DNA from: Elusimicrobiota bacterium
GTDB lineage: Bacteria > Elusimicrobiota > Elusimicrobia > UBA1565 > UBA9628
Reading direction: 5' to 3'
DNA: 56,350 nucleotides
NCBI GenBank assembly: GCA_016209035.1
Contig: JACQWX010000031.1
Span: 1-56,350 of the forward strand
Part shown: positions 26,948 to 34,817 of the stretch, one piece after another
How positions within the stretch are numbered: position 1 is the stretch's first letter
How the letters are laid out: every line of letters begins with the position of its first letter
Notes under the pieces: generated by a model
What the model saw: the letters and a program-made list of their open reading frames with translations, nothing else
The model's database searches: none
Told to the model about the DNA's origin: nothing
Position numbers and translations under genes: made by a program

Positions 26948-27733
26948 ATGCTGACGCGCCCCCCGCTGGTCCGCGGCATCGAGCGCGATTCGGTCGTGGT
27001 CTTGTACTCGGGAGGATCGGATTCCACCTGGGCGGCGATCAAAGCCTACGACAAGCGCCGACGGGTGCAGCTGCTGACCATGACGCGGCTCGGCCTCCTG
27101 CATCAGGAACACGTGGCGGATCAGGTAGGCAAGCTGAAGAGATTCTTCGGCGATCACGACGCGTTCGCGCACCGATCCGTCCCCTGCGACAAGCTGTTCC
27201 GATTCATCCTGTACGAAAACTATCTCCCCAACCTGCTTCGATACGGATCGCTGCTTCTTTCCCACTGCGGACTCTGCAAGCTCGCCATCCACTGGCGCGC
27301 CCTCCTGTTCTGCCTGGAAAACGGCTTCACGAACGTGTGGGACGGGGCGGTGCGGATCGCCCGCGCCTACCCTGAGCGGAGTCAGGCGATCATGATCGAA
27401 GCATTGACGCGCCTCTACGCCCGATACGGAATCGCTTACGAGACCCCGGTCTACGAGCAAGGCGAGGCCGTCCCCCGGGCCCTCCATGAGATAGGGTTCC
27501 ATCGCCGCGCCGACGTCGAGGGGACCGGGGACGACCGGCGGATCATCTGTTCCCAGCGAATCCTCTTCTCCATGTTCCTGCGCTGGTATCTGCCCAAGGG
27601 CTCGTTCGAGGACTACGAACTGGACATGGCGGCGTTCTACAGGGCCAAATTCAGTCTCATCGAGGCCATGACCGACGCGTACCTGGCCGGGGCCGAAGGC
27701 GCGGACAGGCTGGCCCGCCTGGTGGAGTCCTGA
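26948..27733 (+). CDS. PP-loop ATP pyrophosphatase of unknown substrate
   Basis: A 261-residue protein with 'VVLYSGGSDSTWAAIKAYD', the PP-loop of N-type ATP pyrophosphatases (QueC, TilS, GuaA, asparagine synthetase). Such enzymes adenylate a carbonyl or amide group for attack by a nucleophile. 'LSHCGLCKLAIHW' holds two cysteines that could bind metal or carry sulfur. The start at 26948 is one base after the previous stop. It is not part of any sxt cluster I recall, so it is the unusual member of this module. Function in activating the substrate to be modified is inference. Confidence 0.7.
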   Translation: MLTRPPLVRGIERDSVVVLYSGGSDSTWAAIKAYDKRRRVQLLTMTRLGLLHQEHVADQVGKLKRFFGDHDAFAHRSVPCDKLFRFILYENYLPNLLRYGSLLLSHCGLCKLAIHWRALLFCLENGFTNVWDGAVRIARAYPERSQAIMIEALTRLYARYGIAYETPVYEQGEAVPRALHEIGFHRRADVEGTGDDRRIICSQRILFSMFLRWYLPKGSFEDYELDMAAFYRAKFSLIEAMTDAYLAGAEGADRLARLVES

Positions 27734-28081
27734 ATGGGCAAGAGAGCGGGCGAGCCCTCCCGGAGCGCCTGGATGCGGGCCTCCGGGCTCCTCGTCGTCA
27801 TGCTCGCGCTGGCCTTGCCTTACCGGATGAGGATGCGGCTGGCCTACGCCCTCAGTCTCCTGTCCAACAAGCCGCTGGAGAGCGCCGCCTTCGCCCTTCG
27901 CAAGCCGGTCGCTCTGCTGAACAACGTCGTTCTCTTCGTCATCTACTATGCCGGCGTGGGGGCTTCCCGCGCCTGGGCGAGCTGCGCGCGGGCCTGGGAC
28001 GGGCCGCCGGACATGGAGGGACGCTGGCGGCCGCGGGGGAGCCCATCGTCCTACCTCGACGACATGGAGAAGCCTTACTGA
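27734..28081 (+). CDS. SxtJ-like small membrane protein
   Basis: A 115-residue protein with an N-terminal hydrophobic helix ('GLLVVMLALALPYRM') and a second at about 55-80 ('ALLNNVVLFVIYYAGVG'). Size, the two-helix layout and the position just before a NodU-type carbamoyltransferase match the SxtJ family. The start abuts the preceding stop. No enzymatic motif is visible; a membrane anchor or scaffold for the transferase is plausible. Confidence 0.6.
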   Translation: MGKRAGEPSRSAWMRASGLLVVMLALALPYRMRMRLAYALSLLSNKPLESAAFALRKPVALLNNVVLFVIYYAGVGASRAWASCARAWDGPPDMEGRWRPRGSPSSYLDDMEKPY

Positions 28082-28097
28082 TGGGCGGGAACGCGTG

Positions 28098-29819
28098 ATG
28101 CGCATCCTGGGACTCTCGTTCATGTACCATGACTCGGCGGCCGCGCTGGTCCGCGACGGGGAGGTGGTCGCGGCCGCGGCCGAGGAAAGGTTCTCCCGCA
28201 AGAAGCACTCCCTCGACTTCCCCGACCAGGCGATCGCCTACTGCCTGAGCGAAGGCGGGATGGACGCCCAGGACCTCGATGCCGTCGTATTCTACGAGAA
28301 GCCCCTGCTCAAATTCGAGCGCATCATGACCATGCACGTCAGGGCGTTCCCCGGCGGTTTCGATCAGTTCCGCCACGCAATGCCTTTGTGGTTCAAATGG
28401 AAGCTGTTCATCCCCCAATGGATCCGCGACAAGCTGGGCTATCGCAAGCGCATCCTGTTCGCGGACCATCACTACGCCCATGCCGCCTCGAGCTTTTTCG
28501 CGTCCGGCTTCGAGCAGGCGGCCATCATGACCACGGACGGCGTGGGGGAGTGGGCCACGCTCACCCGGGGCAGGGGGGACGGCAACCGCATCCATCTCGA
28601 AGACGAGATCCGCTATCCCCACAGCCTCGGGCTGCTGTACAGCGCCGTCACGGCCTTCCTGGGCTTCGAGGTCAATGAGGGCGAAGGGAAGGTGATGGGG
28701 CTCGCCTCCTACGGCGAGCCGCGCTTGTTCAGCGACATGATGAAGGAGATCATCGACGTCCGCGAGGACGGCAGCTTCCGGCTGAATATGGATTACTTCA
28801 GCTATCATCGCGACGTGGTCATGTACGGGCCCCGGTTCATCGAGCGCTTCGGCCCCCCCAGGGCGCCGGAGGCCGCCATCACGCGCAGGGACGAGGATCT
28901 TGCCGCCAGCCTGCAGAAGGTCGTCGAGGAAGTATGCATCCGCATCGCCCGGGGCCTCCACGATCGGACGCGGCCCCCGAACATCTGCGTCGCCGGAGGC
29001 GTGGGCCTGAACAGCATCATGAACAGGAAGCTCCTCCAGCACACGGATTTCAGGAACATCTTCATCCAGCCCGCGGCGGGGGACGACGGAGGCGCCCTCG
29101 GGGCCGCCCTGTTCGCCTATCATCAATACTTCGGGCACGACAGGCGCTGGAGCATGAAGAACGCGTACCTGGGCCCCGCAAGCCGCTCTCAGGACATCCG
29201 GCGCTACCTCGAGGCCAGAAAGATCGCCTACCGGCACTACCCGGACTTCCCGGAGCTGGCGCGGCGCGTGGCCGGCGATCTCCAGCGCGGCAGGATCGTG
29301 GGGTGGTACCAGGGGCGCATGGAGTTCGGGCCCCGGGCCCTGGGGAATCGATCCATCCTCGCCAATCCCACCCTCCCCGACATGAAGGACATCCTCAACA
29401 AGAGAGTCAAGCACAGGGAAGGCTTCCGCCCGTTCGCCCCGTCCGTGCTGCTGGAGCATTGCGGCGACTATTTCGACCTGGACGTGGAAAGCCCCTACAT
29501 GCTTCTTGTCGCCGACGTGCGTCCGGACAAGCGGTCCAGGGTGCCGGCCGTCACGCATATTGACGGCACCGCGCGCGTCCAAACCGTGACCAAGGGGCAG
29601 AACCCGCGCTTCCACGAGCTCATCGAGAAGTTCTACGATCTATCGGGGGTGCCGATGGTGCTCAACACATCCTTCAATGTCCGAGGGGAGCCCATCGTCT
29701 GCGACCACCATGATGCGACCGAATGCTTCCTGAACTGCGGCATGGATGCGCTGGTGCTGGGCGACTACTACGTTTCCAAGCGCGCCGCCGAGACGGCGGC
29801 GGGGCATCCTCAAGGCTAG
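28098..29819 (+). CDS. NodU/CmcH-type O-carbamoyltransferase (SxtI-like)
   Basis: A 573-residue enzyme. The N-terminal YrdC/Kae1-like part begins 'MRILGLSFMYHDSAAALV', has the metal-binding 'DHHYAHAASSFFASGF' and 'TTDGVGEWATL'. The C-terminal carbamoyltransferase part has 'YQGRMEFGPRALGNRSIL' and 'NTSFNVRGEPIVC'. These enzymes use carbamoyl phosphate and ATP to form carbamoyl-adenylate and transfer the group to a hydroxyl on a sugar, antibiotic or toxin. The longer upstream frame overlaps the SxtJ-like gene and was not used. It is the core enzyme of the module. Confidence 0.92.
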   Translation: MRILGLSFMYHDSAAALVRDGEVVAAAAEERFSRKKHSLDFPDQAIAYCLSEGGMDAQDLDAVVFYEKPLLKFERIMTMHVRAFPGGFDQFRHAMPLWFKWKLFIPQWIRDKLGYRKRILFADHHYAHAASSFFASGFEQAAIMTTDGVGEWATLTRGRGDGNRIHLEDEIRYPHSLGLLYSAVTAFLGFEVNEGEGKVMGLASYGEPRLFSDMMKEIIDVREDGSFRLNMDYFSYHRDVVMYGPRFIERFGPPRAPEAAITRRDEDLAASLQKVVEEVCIRIARGLHDRTRPPNICVAGGVGLNSIMNRKLLQHTDFRNIFIQPAAGDDGGALGAALFAYHQYFGHDRRWSMKNAYLGPASRSQDIRRYLEARKIAYRHYPDFPELARRVAGDLQRGRIVGWYQGRMEFGPRALGNRSILANPTLPDMKDILNKRVKHREGFRPFAPSVLLEHCGDYFDLDVESPYMLLVADVRPDKRSRVPAVTHIDGTARVQTVTKGQNPRFHELIEKFYDLSGVPMVLNTSFNVRGEPIVCDHHDATECFLNCGMDALVLGDYYVSKRAAETAAGHPQG

Positions 29820-29825
29820 CGATCG

Positions 29826-29993
29826 ATGCGGATACGCGCGACGCTTTCGCTGTTGAAGGATCTCCTCGGCATGGTCCGCGCGCACAAGGCGTATTTCCTC
29901 CTGCCGCTCCTCTTCGCTCTTGTGCTGGGCATCCTCCTGGTCATCGTGCTGGAATCGCCCGCGCTCATCCCGTTTTTCTACGCCATTTTCTAG
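29826..29993 (+). CDS. DUF5989/SxtK-like one-helix protein
   Basis: A 55-residue protein, MRIRATLSLLKDLLGM..., with a charged start and one strong membrane helix ('FLLPLLFALVLGILLVIVL') ending 'SPALIPFFYAIF'. This is the short DUF5989-type protein that often follows NodU-type carbamoyltransferases (SxtK in saxitoxin clusters). It starts 6 nt after the transferase stop. Its last 4 nt overlap the end of the convergent response regulator gene. Confidence 0.75.
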   Translation: MRIRATLSLLKDLLGMVRAHKAYFLLPLLFALVLGILLVIVLESPALIPFFYAIF

Positions 29994-30403
29994 GCGGAGC
30001 CCGCCGGCAGGATCCGGCCGATCTCGCTGCGCATATCCTCCATGGAGATCGGCTTGGCCAGGAAGCCTGCCGCGCCGGAGAGGAGCATCTCGGCGCGGTC
30101 GCGCGGGTCGTTGTATTGGGACGACGCGGTGATGAAGACCACAGGGACCTTCTTCAAGCGCTCGGACTTCTTGATGATGCGGCACAGGTCGAAGCCGTGG
30201 ATGTCCGGGAGCTGGAGGTCGATGATGATCGCCCCCGGGAGCGACTTCCCGAGCGCCTTGATGGCCTCGTAGCCCGTGCGGGTCCCCTCCACCTTGACGC
30301 CCGAGAGCGACATGGCGTCGATGAAGGTCTCGCGGAAATGGTCGTCGTCCTCGACGATGAACAAGCTGAGCCCAGCCAGTTTGTCTGTTTTCATGACACT
30401 CAT
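29990..30403 (-). CDS. Single-domain response regulator
   Basis: A 137-residue CheY-like receiver with no output domain: acidic pocket 'VEDDDH', phospho-acceptor Asp in 'AIIIDLQLPDIHG', and 'VVFITASS' and 'FLAKPIS' with the conserved Thr and Lys. It lies 15 nt after the subtilase stop and may be co-transcribed; TAGAAT 12 nt upstream of its ATG is another possible promoter. The truncated histidine kinase nearby is a candidate partner. Confidence 0.9.
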   Translation of the reverse strand: MSVMKTDKLAGLSLFIVEDDDHFRETFIDAMSLSGVKVEGTRTGYEAIKALGKSLPGAIIIDLQLPDIHGFDLCRIIKKSERLKKVPVVFITASSQYNDPRDRAEMLLSGAAGFLAKPISMEDMRSEIGRILPAGSA

Positions 30404-30418
30404 CCTCAGATTCCTATT

Positions 30419-32722
30419 CTAGCCCAGGTACCCGTCGATCCAGCGCGCGACCAAAGCCGCCATCCTGGCGACGAACCCGGGCGCTTGGGGTTTAAGGGTC
30501 TTCTTCAGCATCTCGTAAGCGGCGTCCATGTCGATGAAGCCTTTCCCTTGGAGGTCCGGGCCCGCCCCGGCATCCTCGAGGGTCGACATCACGGCGTTGA
30601 CGACGGCGTCGAGCTTCTCGCCCAACTCGGTGACGCCGAACAGCTGCGCGAGGTGCGCGATGGCGCCCGCGATGTCCGGGGCGGACATCGAGGTGCCGGA
30701 GAGGGCCTTCATGGGGCCGTAGACCGGGTCGGTCCGGTCCGCGTCGCCCAGGGCTCTAGGCCAGGCGCTCTCCTTGTTGTGACCGACCGAGGTCAGGTCC
30801 GGCCTGTGCGGGTAATCCGGGTCGTCCTTGGTCTTCCAGCTCCCGGGGCCGCGGGAGGAGAAATAGACGATCTTCTTCTTCCGGTCCGAGGCCGCCACGG
30901 AAAGGACCCGGATGGCGCCGGTCTTGGCGTCCTTGTAGTAGACGATGGCAGGCGAGCCGATGGTGTTCTTCCCCGGGCCGGAGTTGCCGGCGGCGAAGAC
31001 CATCACCCGGCCCTCCTCCGCGAGCTTGCGCACCAGCTGGGAGTCGGGGCTGTCGGGGTCGCCCTCGTCCGAGCCCCAGGAATTCGACATGATGATGTTG
31101 CCGTCGTTGCCGGCGTCCGTGAGGGACTTGAGGATGTCCTCGAGGGTGGCGCCGCCGTTCGAGAAGGTCTTGTAGTGGGTCACGTTCTTGAGCCAGCGGC
31201 CGATGTTGAGCACGTCGGCGGTCACCCACGAGCCGTGGCCGATGTCGTCGATGTTCTCGCCGCTGGTCTCGTTCTTGACCGTGACCCCCTTGAGCATGGG
31301 GTGGCTGGTGTCCGCGCCGGTGTCGATGACCGCGACCTTGGGCTGCGGGATGGGCTTGCCCCGCGGCTTAAGCCAGCCGGCCACCTTCATGGCCAGCCGT
31401 CCCACGGGCCCGAGCTCGGGCGGACCCCACATCTCGCCGGCGGCCTGATGGGCCTTCCCGGCCCGGACGATCTTGAGGGTCTCGTCGAGCGTGACCGCGC
31501 TCGGGGCGGTCGGGTCGACGTTCTCGGGGGTGACGGGTATGGGCTTGACGATCTTGCGCGAATCGTTCTCGTAGACCTTGTGTCCCCGGCTCGCCATGTA
31601 GTCCACGAACTCCTGGACCCTGCCGGAGCTCACGCGGAAGATTGCGGAGTTGATCCTGCGGATGGTCGCGGTCGGGGTGGCCCCTAGGTCCGAGAGGGTG
31701 TAGCGGTCGACCCCGAGAGCCTCGATGTCGAGGAGCATCTCGTTCTGAAGAGCGGCGTAGGCCTGGACGCCGTGGCGCTTCGTCACGTCCACGGAAGAAA
31801 GGAAAGAGTCGGCCTTGAGCTTGCGGTCGTCCCGGCCGGAGAACTCCACGATGAACACGACCGGCCGGTCGGAATCAACCGTCTGGCCCGAGTTCTTCTG
31901 CGGAGCGCCGAGCATCCCGACCTGGATGGACACGTCCGCCGGCGAGCCGAGGAACGCCCCGGAATCCCCCCCGCGGTCGCCGCCGAACTCGTCGGAGACC
32001 GAGTCCGGGCCGTCGTCCTGGCGCCGGCGCGGGTTGCCGAGCTCGTCGAGGCCGTCCGTCCCGTCCGGGCCGTCGTCGTTGGCGCGGTCGTCCTCGACCG
32101 GCATGCCCTTGCGGCCTCTGGACCGGCTCGAATTCGACCGGGCGTGGCTGGCCGAGCCGGAGAAGCTCGACCCTGACATGAGATCGGCCTCCGCGCCCGA
32201 GGGGACGGCCTTGATCCCGAGGACACGGTTCATGACGGCCTCGCCGGAGGCGCGGGCCTGGTCGGCCGGCATCTCCGCAAGCTGCTCGCCGTCGATGGAA
32301 AGCTCTTCCTTCATGCCCAGGAGCTCGGCCACTCCCGGGGCCCCTGGGGAGGCGTCCGGCACGTGCGCCCCAGGCACGGCGGGCACGACCGAAGGGACGG
32401 CGGCGAACTCGATTCCCGCCTGGGCGCCAGCCCAGGGGGCGCCGTCCCGGACGGCCTCGGGAACGGCGTTGCCGACCGGGACCGCGACCTCCTGCTGGAC
32501 CGCGGGCGCGGCGACGCTGGGAGAGAAGCCGCGCAGCGAGACCGGGCTGACATCAAAGGAAACGGAGCCGACCTGTCCGGGGACGCGCACGGGGATCGCG
32601 GCCGGCGTCGTCATGCCGGCGTTGACGTTGACGACTACCTTGCCGGCGACGGTCTGCGCCGAGGCGCCGGAGGCGCAAAGGGAGATGAAGAGCGCGATGA
32701 GGGGCGCCGGATTCTTCTTCAT
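30419..32722 (-). CDS. Exported subtilisin-like serine protease
   Basis: A 767-residue S8 protease. Signal peptide MKKNPAPLIALFISLCASGASA, then a long Ala/Pro/Val-rich and acidic region (about 25-330) likely acting as propeptide, then the catalytic domain: Asp in 'VAVIDTGADTSHPM', His in 'DDIGHGSWVT', Asn region 'NSWGSDEGD' and Ser in 'LSGTSMSAPD'. All catalytic residues are present. Residues about 81-106 are encoded by a composite copy of the palindromic element Y. The promoter is leaderless with an upstream box shared with other exported proteins. Confidence 0.92.
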   Translation of the reverse strand: MKKNPAPLIALFISLCASGASAQTVAGKVVVNVNAGMTTPAAIPVRVPGQVGSVSFDVSPVSLRGFSPSVAAPAVQQEVAVPVGNAVPEAVRDGAPWAGAQAGIEFAAVPSVVPAVPGAHVPDASPGAPGVAELLGMKEELSIDGEQLAEMPADQARASGEAVMNRVLGIKAVPSGAEADLMSGSSFSGSASHARSNSSRSRGRKGMPVEDDRANDDGPDGTDGLDELGNPRRRQDDGPDSVSDEFGGDRGGDSGAFLGSPADVSIQVGMLGAPQKNSGQTVDSDRPVVFIVEFSGRDDRKLKADSFLSSVDVTKRHGVQAYAALQNEMLLDIEALGVDRYTLSDLGATPTATIRRINSAIFRVSSGRVQEFVDYMASRGHKVYENDSRKIVKPIPVTPENVDPTAPSAVTLDETLKIVRAGKAHQAAGEMWGPPELGPVGRLAMKVAGWLKPRGKPIPQPKVAVIDTGADTSHPMLKGVTVKNETSGENIDDIGHGSWVTADVLNIGRWLKNVTHYKTFSNGGATLEDILKSLTDAGNDGNIIMSNSWGSDEGDPDSPDSQLVRKLAEEGRVMVFAAGNSGPGKNTIGSPAIVYYKDAKTGAIRVLSVAASDRKKKIVYFSSRGPGSWKTKDDPDYPHRPDLTSVGHNKESAWPRALGDADRTDPVYGPMKALSGTSMSAPDIAGAIAHLAQLFGVTELGEKLDAVVNAVMSTLEDAGAGPDLQGKGFIDMDAAYEMLKKTLKPQAPGFVARMAALVARWIDGYLG
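32405..32482 (-). repeat. Palindromic element Y with nested hairpin, copy in the subtilase gene
   Basis: The Y sequence is present but split after GATTCCCG by an extra CCTGGGC-GCCA-GCCCAGG hairpin. The MFS copy is split at the same position by element X, so this point is a repeated insertion site. Confidence 0.8.
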
Positions 32723-32728
32723 GCTCCC

Positions 32729-32773
32729 ATTATATCTAGGGCGGGCCGCAAGCCGTACGGGTCATAGGTCCCA
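32729..32773 (-). promoter_or_regulatory. Subtilase promoter: box plus leaderless -10
   Basis: On the minus strand TATAAT (32734-32729) is followed by 6 nt and the ATG, with no ribosome-binding site. TGGGACCTATGACCC (32773-32759) lies exactly 24 nt upstream of the -10, as at the HAD gene promoter. Confidence 0.7.
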
Positions 32774-32870
32774 AAACAGCCCTAACAATCGACCCACTGT
32801 AGGGAGTCATTGGGCCCATTGACCTCGGACAACCGAATCCCGAACCCGGGGACGATGGTCCCAAGCCTTC

Positions 32871-33180
32871 AGTGCTCCGACCGGCTCTTAATTGCGGCTT
32901 GGGAGGCCCAGATTTGAGACGGATGCAAGGCGCGAGGAGCGACGATAGCCGTAGCTATCGGAGCGACGAGCAACGCAGCAGCCGGCTAATAATGGGCCTC
33001 CGCGCTATGAGAGGAAATCATGGTTATGCTCAGATTCTACCTTAAAAAGCGCGGCCGGTCGCTTTTGGGCTGCGGCTTCGTCGCTCGTCGGTCACGGGCC
33101 TCGGCCTGCTCCCTCCTCGCTCCTTGCCTCGCCTCAAAATCGACCGGCCCAAGCCGCAATTAAGAGCCGGTCGGAGCACT
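32871..33180. mobile_element. MITE-like element with perfect 33-bp terminal inverted repeats
   Basis: AGTGCTCCGACCGGCTCTTA... (32871-32903) is repeated exactly inverted at 33148-33180. The next 30 nt inward are also imperfectly inverted. The 310-bp unit has no ORF and contains an inner GATAGC-CGTA-GCTATC hairpin with GGAGCGACG direct repeats. Its right tip supplies part of the stop codon of the histidine kinase gene. A non-autonomous transposon or a large structured RNA would both fit. No clear target duplication was found. Confidence 0.75.
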
Positions 33181-34249
33181 AGTGCGGCCCCTTCCGGCCG
33201 CCTTGGGTCTTGCCCAGGAGGGAGGAGACCTCATCCTCGAGGACCTTGATGTCGCAGGGCTTGTGCAGCTGGCGCAAGCCCCGGCTGTCGAGGAGGGACT
33301 TGAGCGCGCTCCCCGGAGGCGAGCCGGAGACGACGAGGACGCGAAGGTCCCGCAGCATGCCCTTGTCCTCCAGGGTCCTGAAGAACTCCAAGGCGGACAG
33401 GCCGGGCATCCGGAGGTCGGTGACGAAGAGGGCGGGCCGGCGCGTGGAGGCGCTCCGGCGGGAGAAGGACAGCATGTTCTGGATGGTGGACTTGCCGCGC
33501 AGGACCCCGACCTCGATCTTGCACAGGGCATCGCGCGCCTCCTTTTCGGAGAAGGGGCCCCTCAGGGCGAGCTGGGCGTGCCCGAGGATGGACGCCAGCG
33601 GGGAGTTGATCTCGTGGGCCACGCTGGCGGTCAGGGTCCCGAGGGTCGCCAAGCGGTCCATGTGCTGCAATTGGACCCGGGCGGCCTCGCGTTCGCGCTG
33701 GATCTTCCTCTGCTCGGCCGAGAGGCGGGAGCGGGACAGCCTTTCCTGCCGCGCGATCCTGCCCATGACGGCCGCCGCCAAGAGGATCGTCAAGGCCTTC
33801 ACCAGCAGCTCGACCAAGCCCCCCCAGAGCCGGGCCTGGAAGTACGCCGTGTAGGGCAGGGCCAGCAGGACCACGGCCGCGGCCGTGACGGCCACGGACC
33901 CGCGCCAGGCGAAGAACACGCACCCGTGGAAGACCGGGAGCAGGTAGGCGATCCAGAGGTAGGATTCCCTCCCTCCGGAGAACTCCACCACCGCGGACAT
34001 CAGGCCCAGGTTCGCCCCCACCGACAGTGCCATGCGCCTGGTCCCGCCGAGGTCGCCCGGCAGGAGGAGCGAGATGGTCAGGAGGTTGAACAGGAGGAGC
34101 GCGGCGAATACCCAGAGGATCTGCGGGTAGAAGAAGTTCGGGTTCTCCCGGCCCAGGAACACCACGGCCGCCATGACCACCACGAACCCGACCCCGTCAA
34201 GGCGGTAGGGGTCGAAGGGACGCTCGCAGGCAGGCTCCTGGCGCCGCAC
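33179..34249 (-). CDS. Membrane histidine kinase with internal deletion (HisKA fused to part of a receiver)
   Basis: A 356-residue protein: six or so N-terminal membrane helices, a coiled coil, and a HisKA domain with the phospho-accepting His in 'ASVAHEINSPLASI'. At about residue 270 the sequence jumps from 'NMLSFSRRS' into 'RRPALFVTDLRMPGLSALEF', the middle of a receiver domain. The whole ATP-binding domain and the first half of the receiver (roughly 170-200 residues) are missing, yet the frame is kept. It cannot autophosphorylate as it stands. The GTG start follows TAGGAT by 6 nt. The stop overlaps the MITE tip. Confidence 0.75.
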   Translation of the reverse strand: MRRQEPACERPFDPYRLDGVGFVVVMAAVVFLGRENPNFFYPQILWVFAALLLFNLLTISLLLPGDLGGTRRMALSVGANLGLMSAVVEFSGGRESYLWIAYLLPVFHGCVFFAWRGSVAVTAAAVVLLALPYTAYFQARLWGGLVELLVKALTILLAAAVMGRIARQERLSRSRLSAEQRKIQREREAARVQLQHMDRLATLGTLTASVAHEINSPLASILGHAQLALRGPFSEKEARDALCKIEVGVLRGKSTIQNMLSFSRRSASTRRPALFVTDLRMPGLSALEFFRTLEDKGMLRDLRVLVVSGSPPGSALKSLLDSRGLRQLHKPCDIKVLEDEVSSLLGKTQGGRKGPH

Positions 34250-34815
34250 GGGCCCATCCTACAATTTTCCCCTACTGAAGCACGACGGTTCAGCCTGATG
34301 GTCACGCCCGCGTGGAGAGGCTGCTGGATGTGCAGGCGGGCCGGCCCGTCGGAAGCCCCAGCGTCCCAGCAGACGTGGCGGCGCGCCTGGAGGCATTCGC
34401 TCTCTCCGGCGGAGGCAGCCCCCGCCGTCCCTTCGGGGGAGTCTCCGGTCGTCGAACTGGCCACCCCCATGAGGACCCGGCCCCTGGGCCCCAGGATGCT
34501 GACGTTCCGGACGTCGACATGGCTGACGACGAGCGAGCGGAGCATGGACTCGATGTCCCCGCGCTCGCGGCTCGCGCCCTGGACCGATCCGACGCCGAAT
34601 CGCAGGCGGTCGTCGAGCAGCCTGATGTACGCGTCGACCTCGGTCGCCAGGCTCTCGGCCACGCGGGTGTGCAGCTCCAGGACCGAGGCCTGGATGCCGC
34701 GGTCCGCCAGCCCGGCGAACCACCATCCCATGACCGCCAGGGGCAGGAGGCTGACCAGCGCCATGGCGCAGAGCATCTTCCAGCGGAGCCTGAGTCGCAG
34801 AGGGAACGGAGGCAA
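34078..34815 (-). pseudogene. Truncated membrane sensor protein
   Basis: From TTG at 34815 (AGAAGGG upstream) a protein reads through a membrane helix ('MLCAMALVSLLPLAVMGWWF') into a Cache-like extracytoplasmic sensor domain ('LHTRVAESLATEVDAYIRLLDDRLRFG'). At about 34270 the sensor stops short. The frame then runs antisensically meaningless through the start of the kinase gene to 34078, giving an Arg/Ser-rich tail. The second membrane helix and any output domain are missing, so this is the 5' part of a deleted kinase or cyclase. It overlaps the end of the MFS operon. Confidence 0.6.
34250..34261 (-). promoter_or_regulatory. Leaderless -10 of the histidine kinase gene
   Basis: On the minus strand TAGGAT (34261-34256), then GGGCCC (6 nt) and GTG at 34249. 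No clear -35 or ribosome-binding site is visible. Confidence 0.45.
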
Positions 34816-34817
34816 GA

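Noticed and set aside
25939-29993. A saxitoxin-type toxin cluster
   Set aside because: Only the carbamoyl-transfer subset is present; no polyketide-like starter, amidinotransferase or oxygenase genes are in view.
29723-31687. 654-codon plus-strand frame over the response regulator and subtilase
   Set aside because: Antisense shadow of GC-rich genes; no start context and no motifs.
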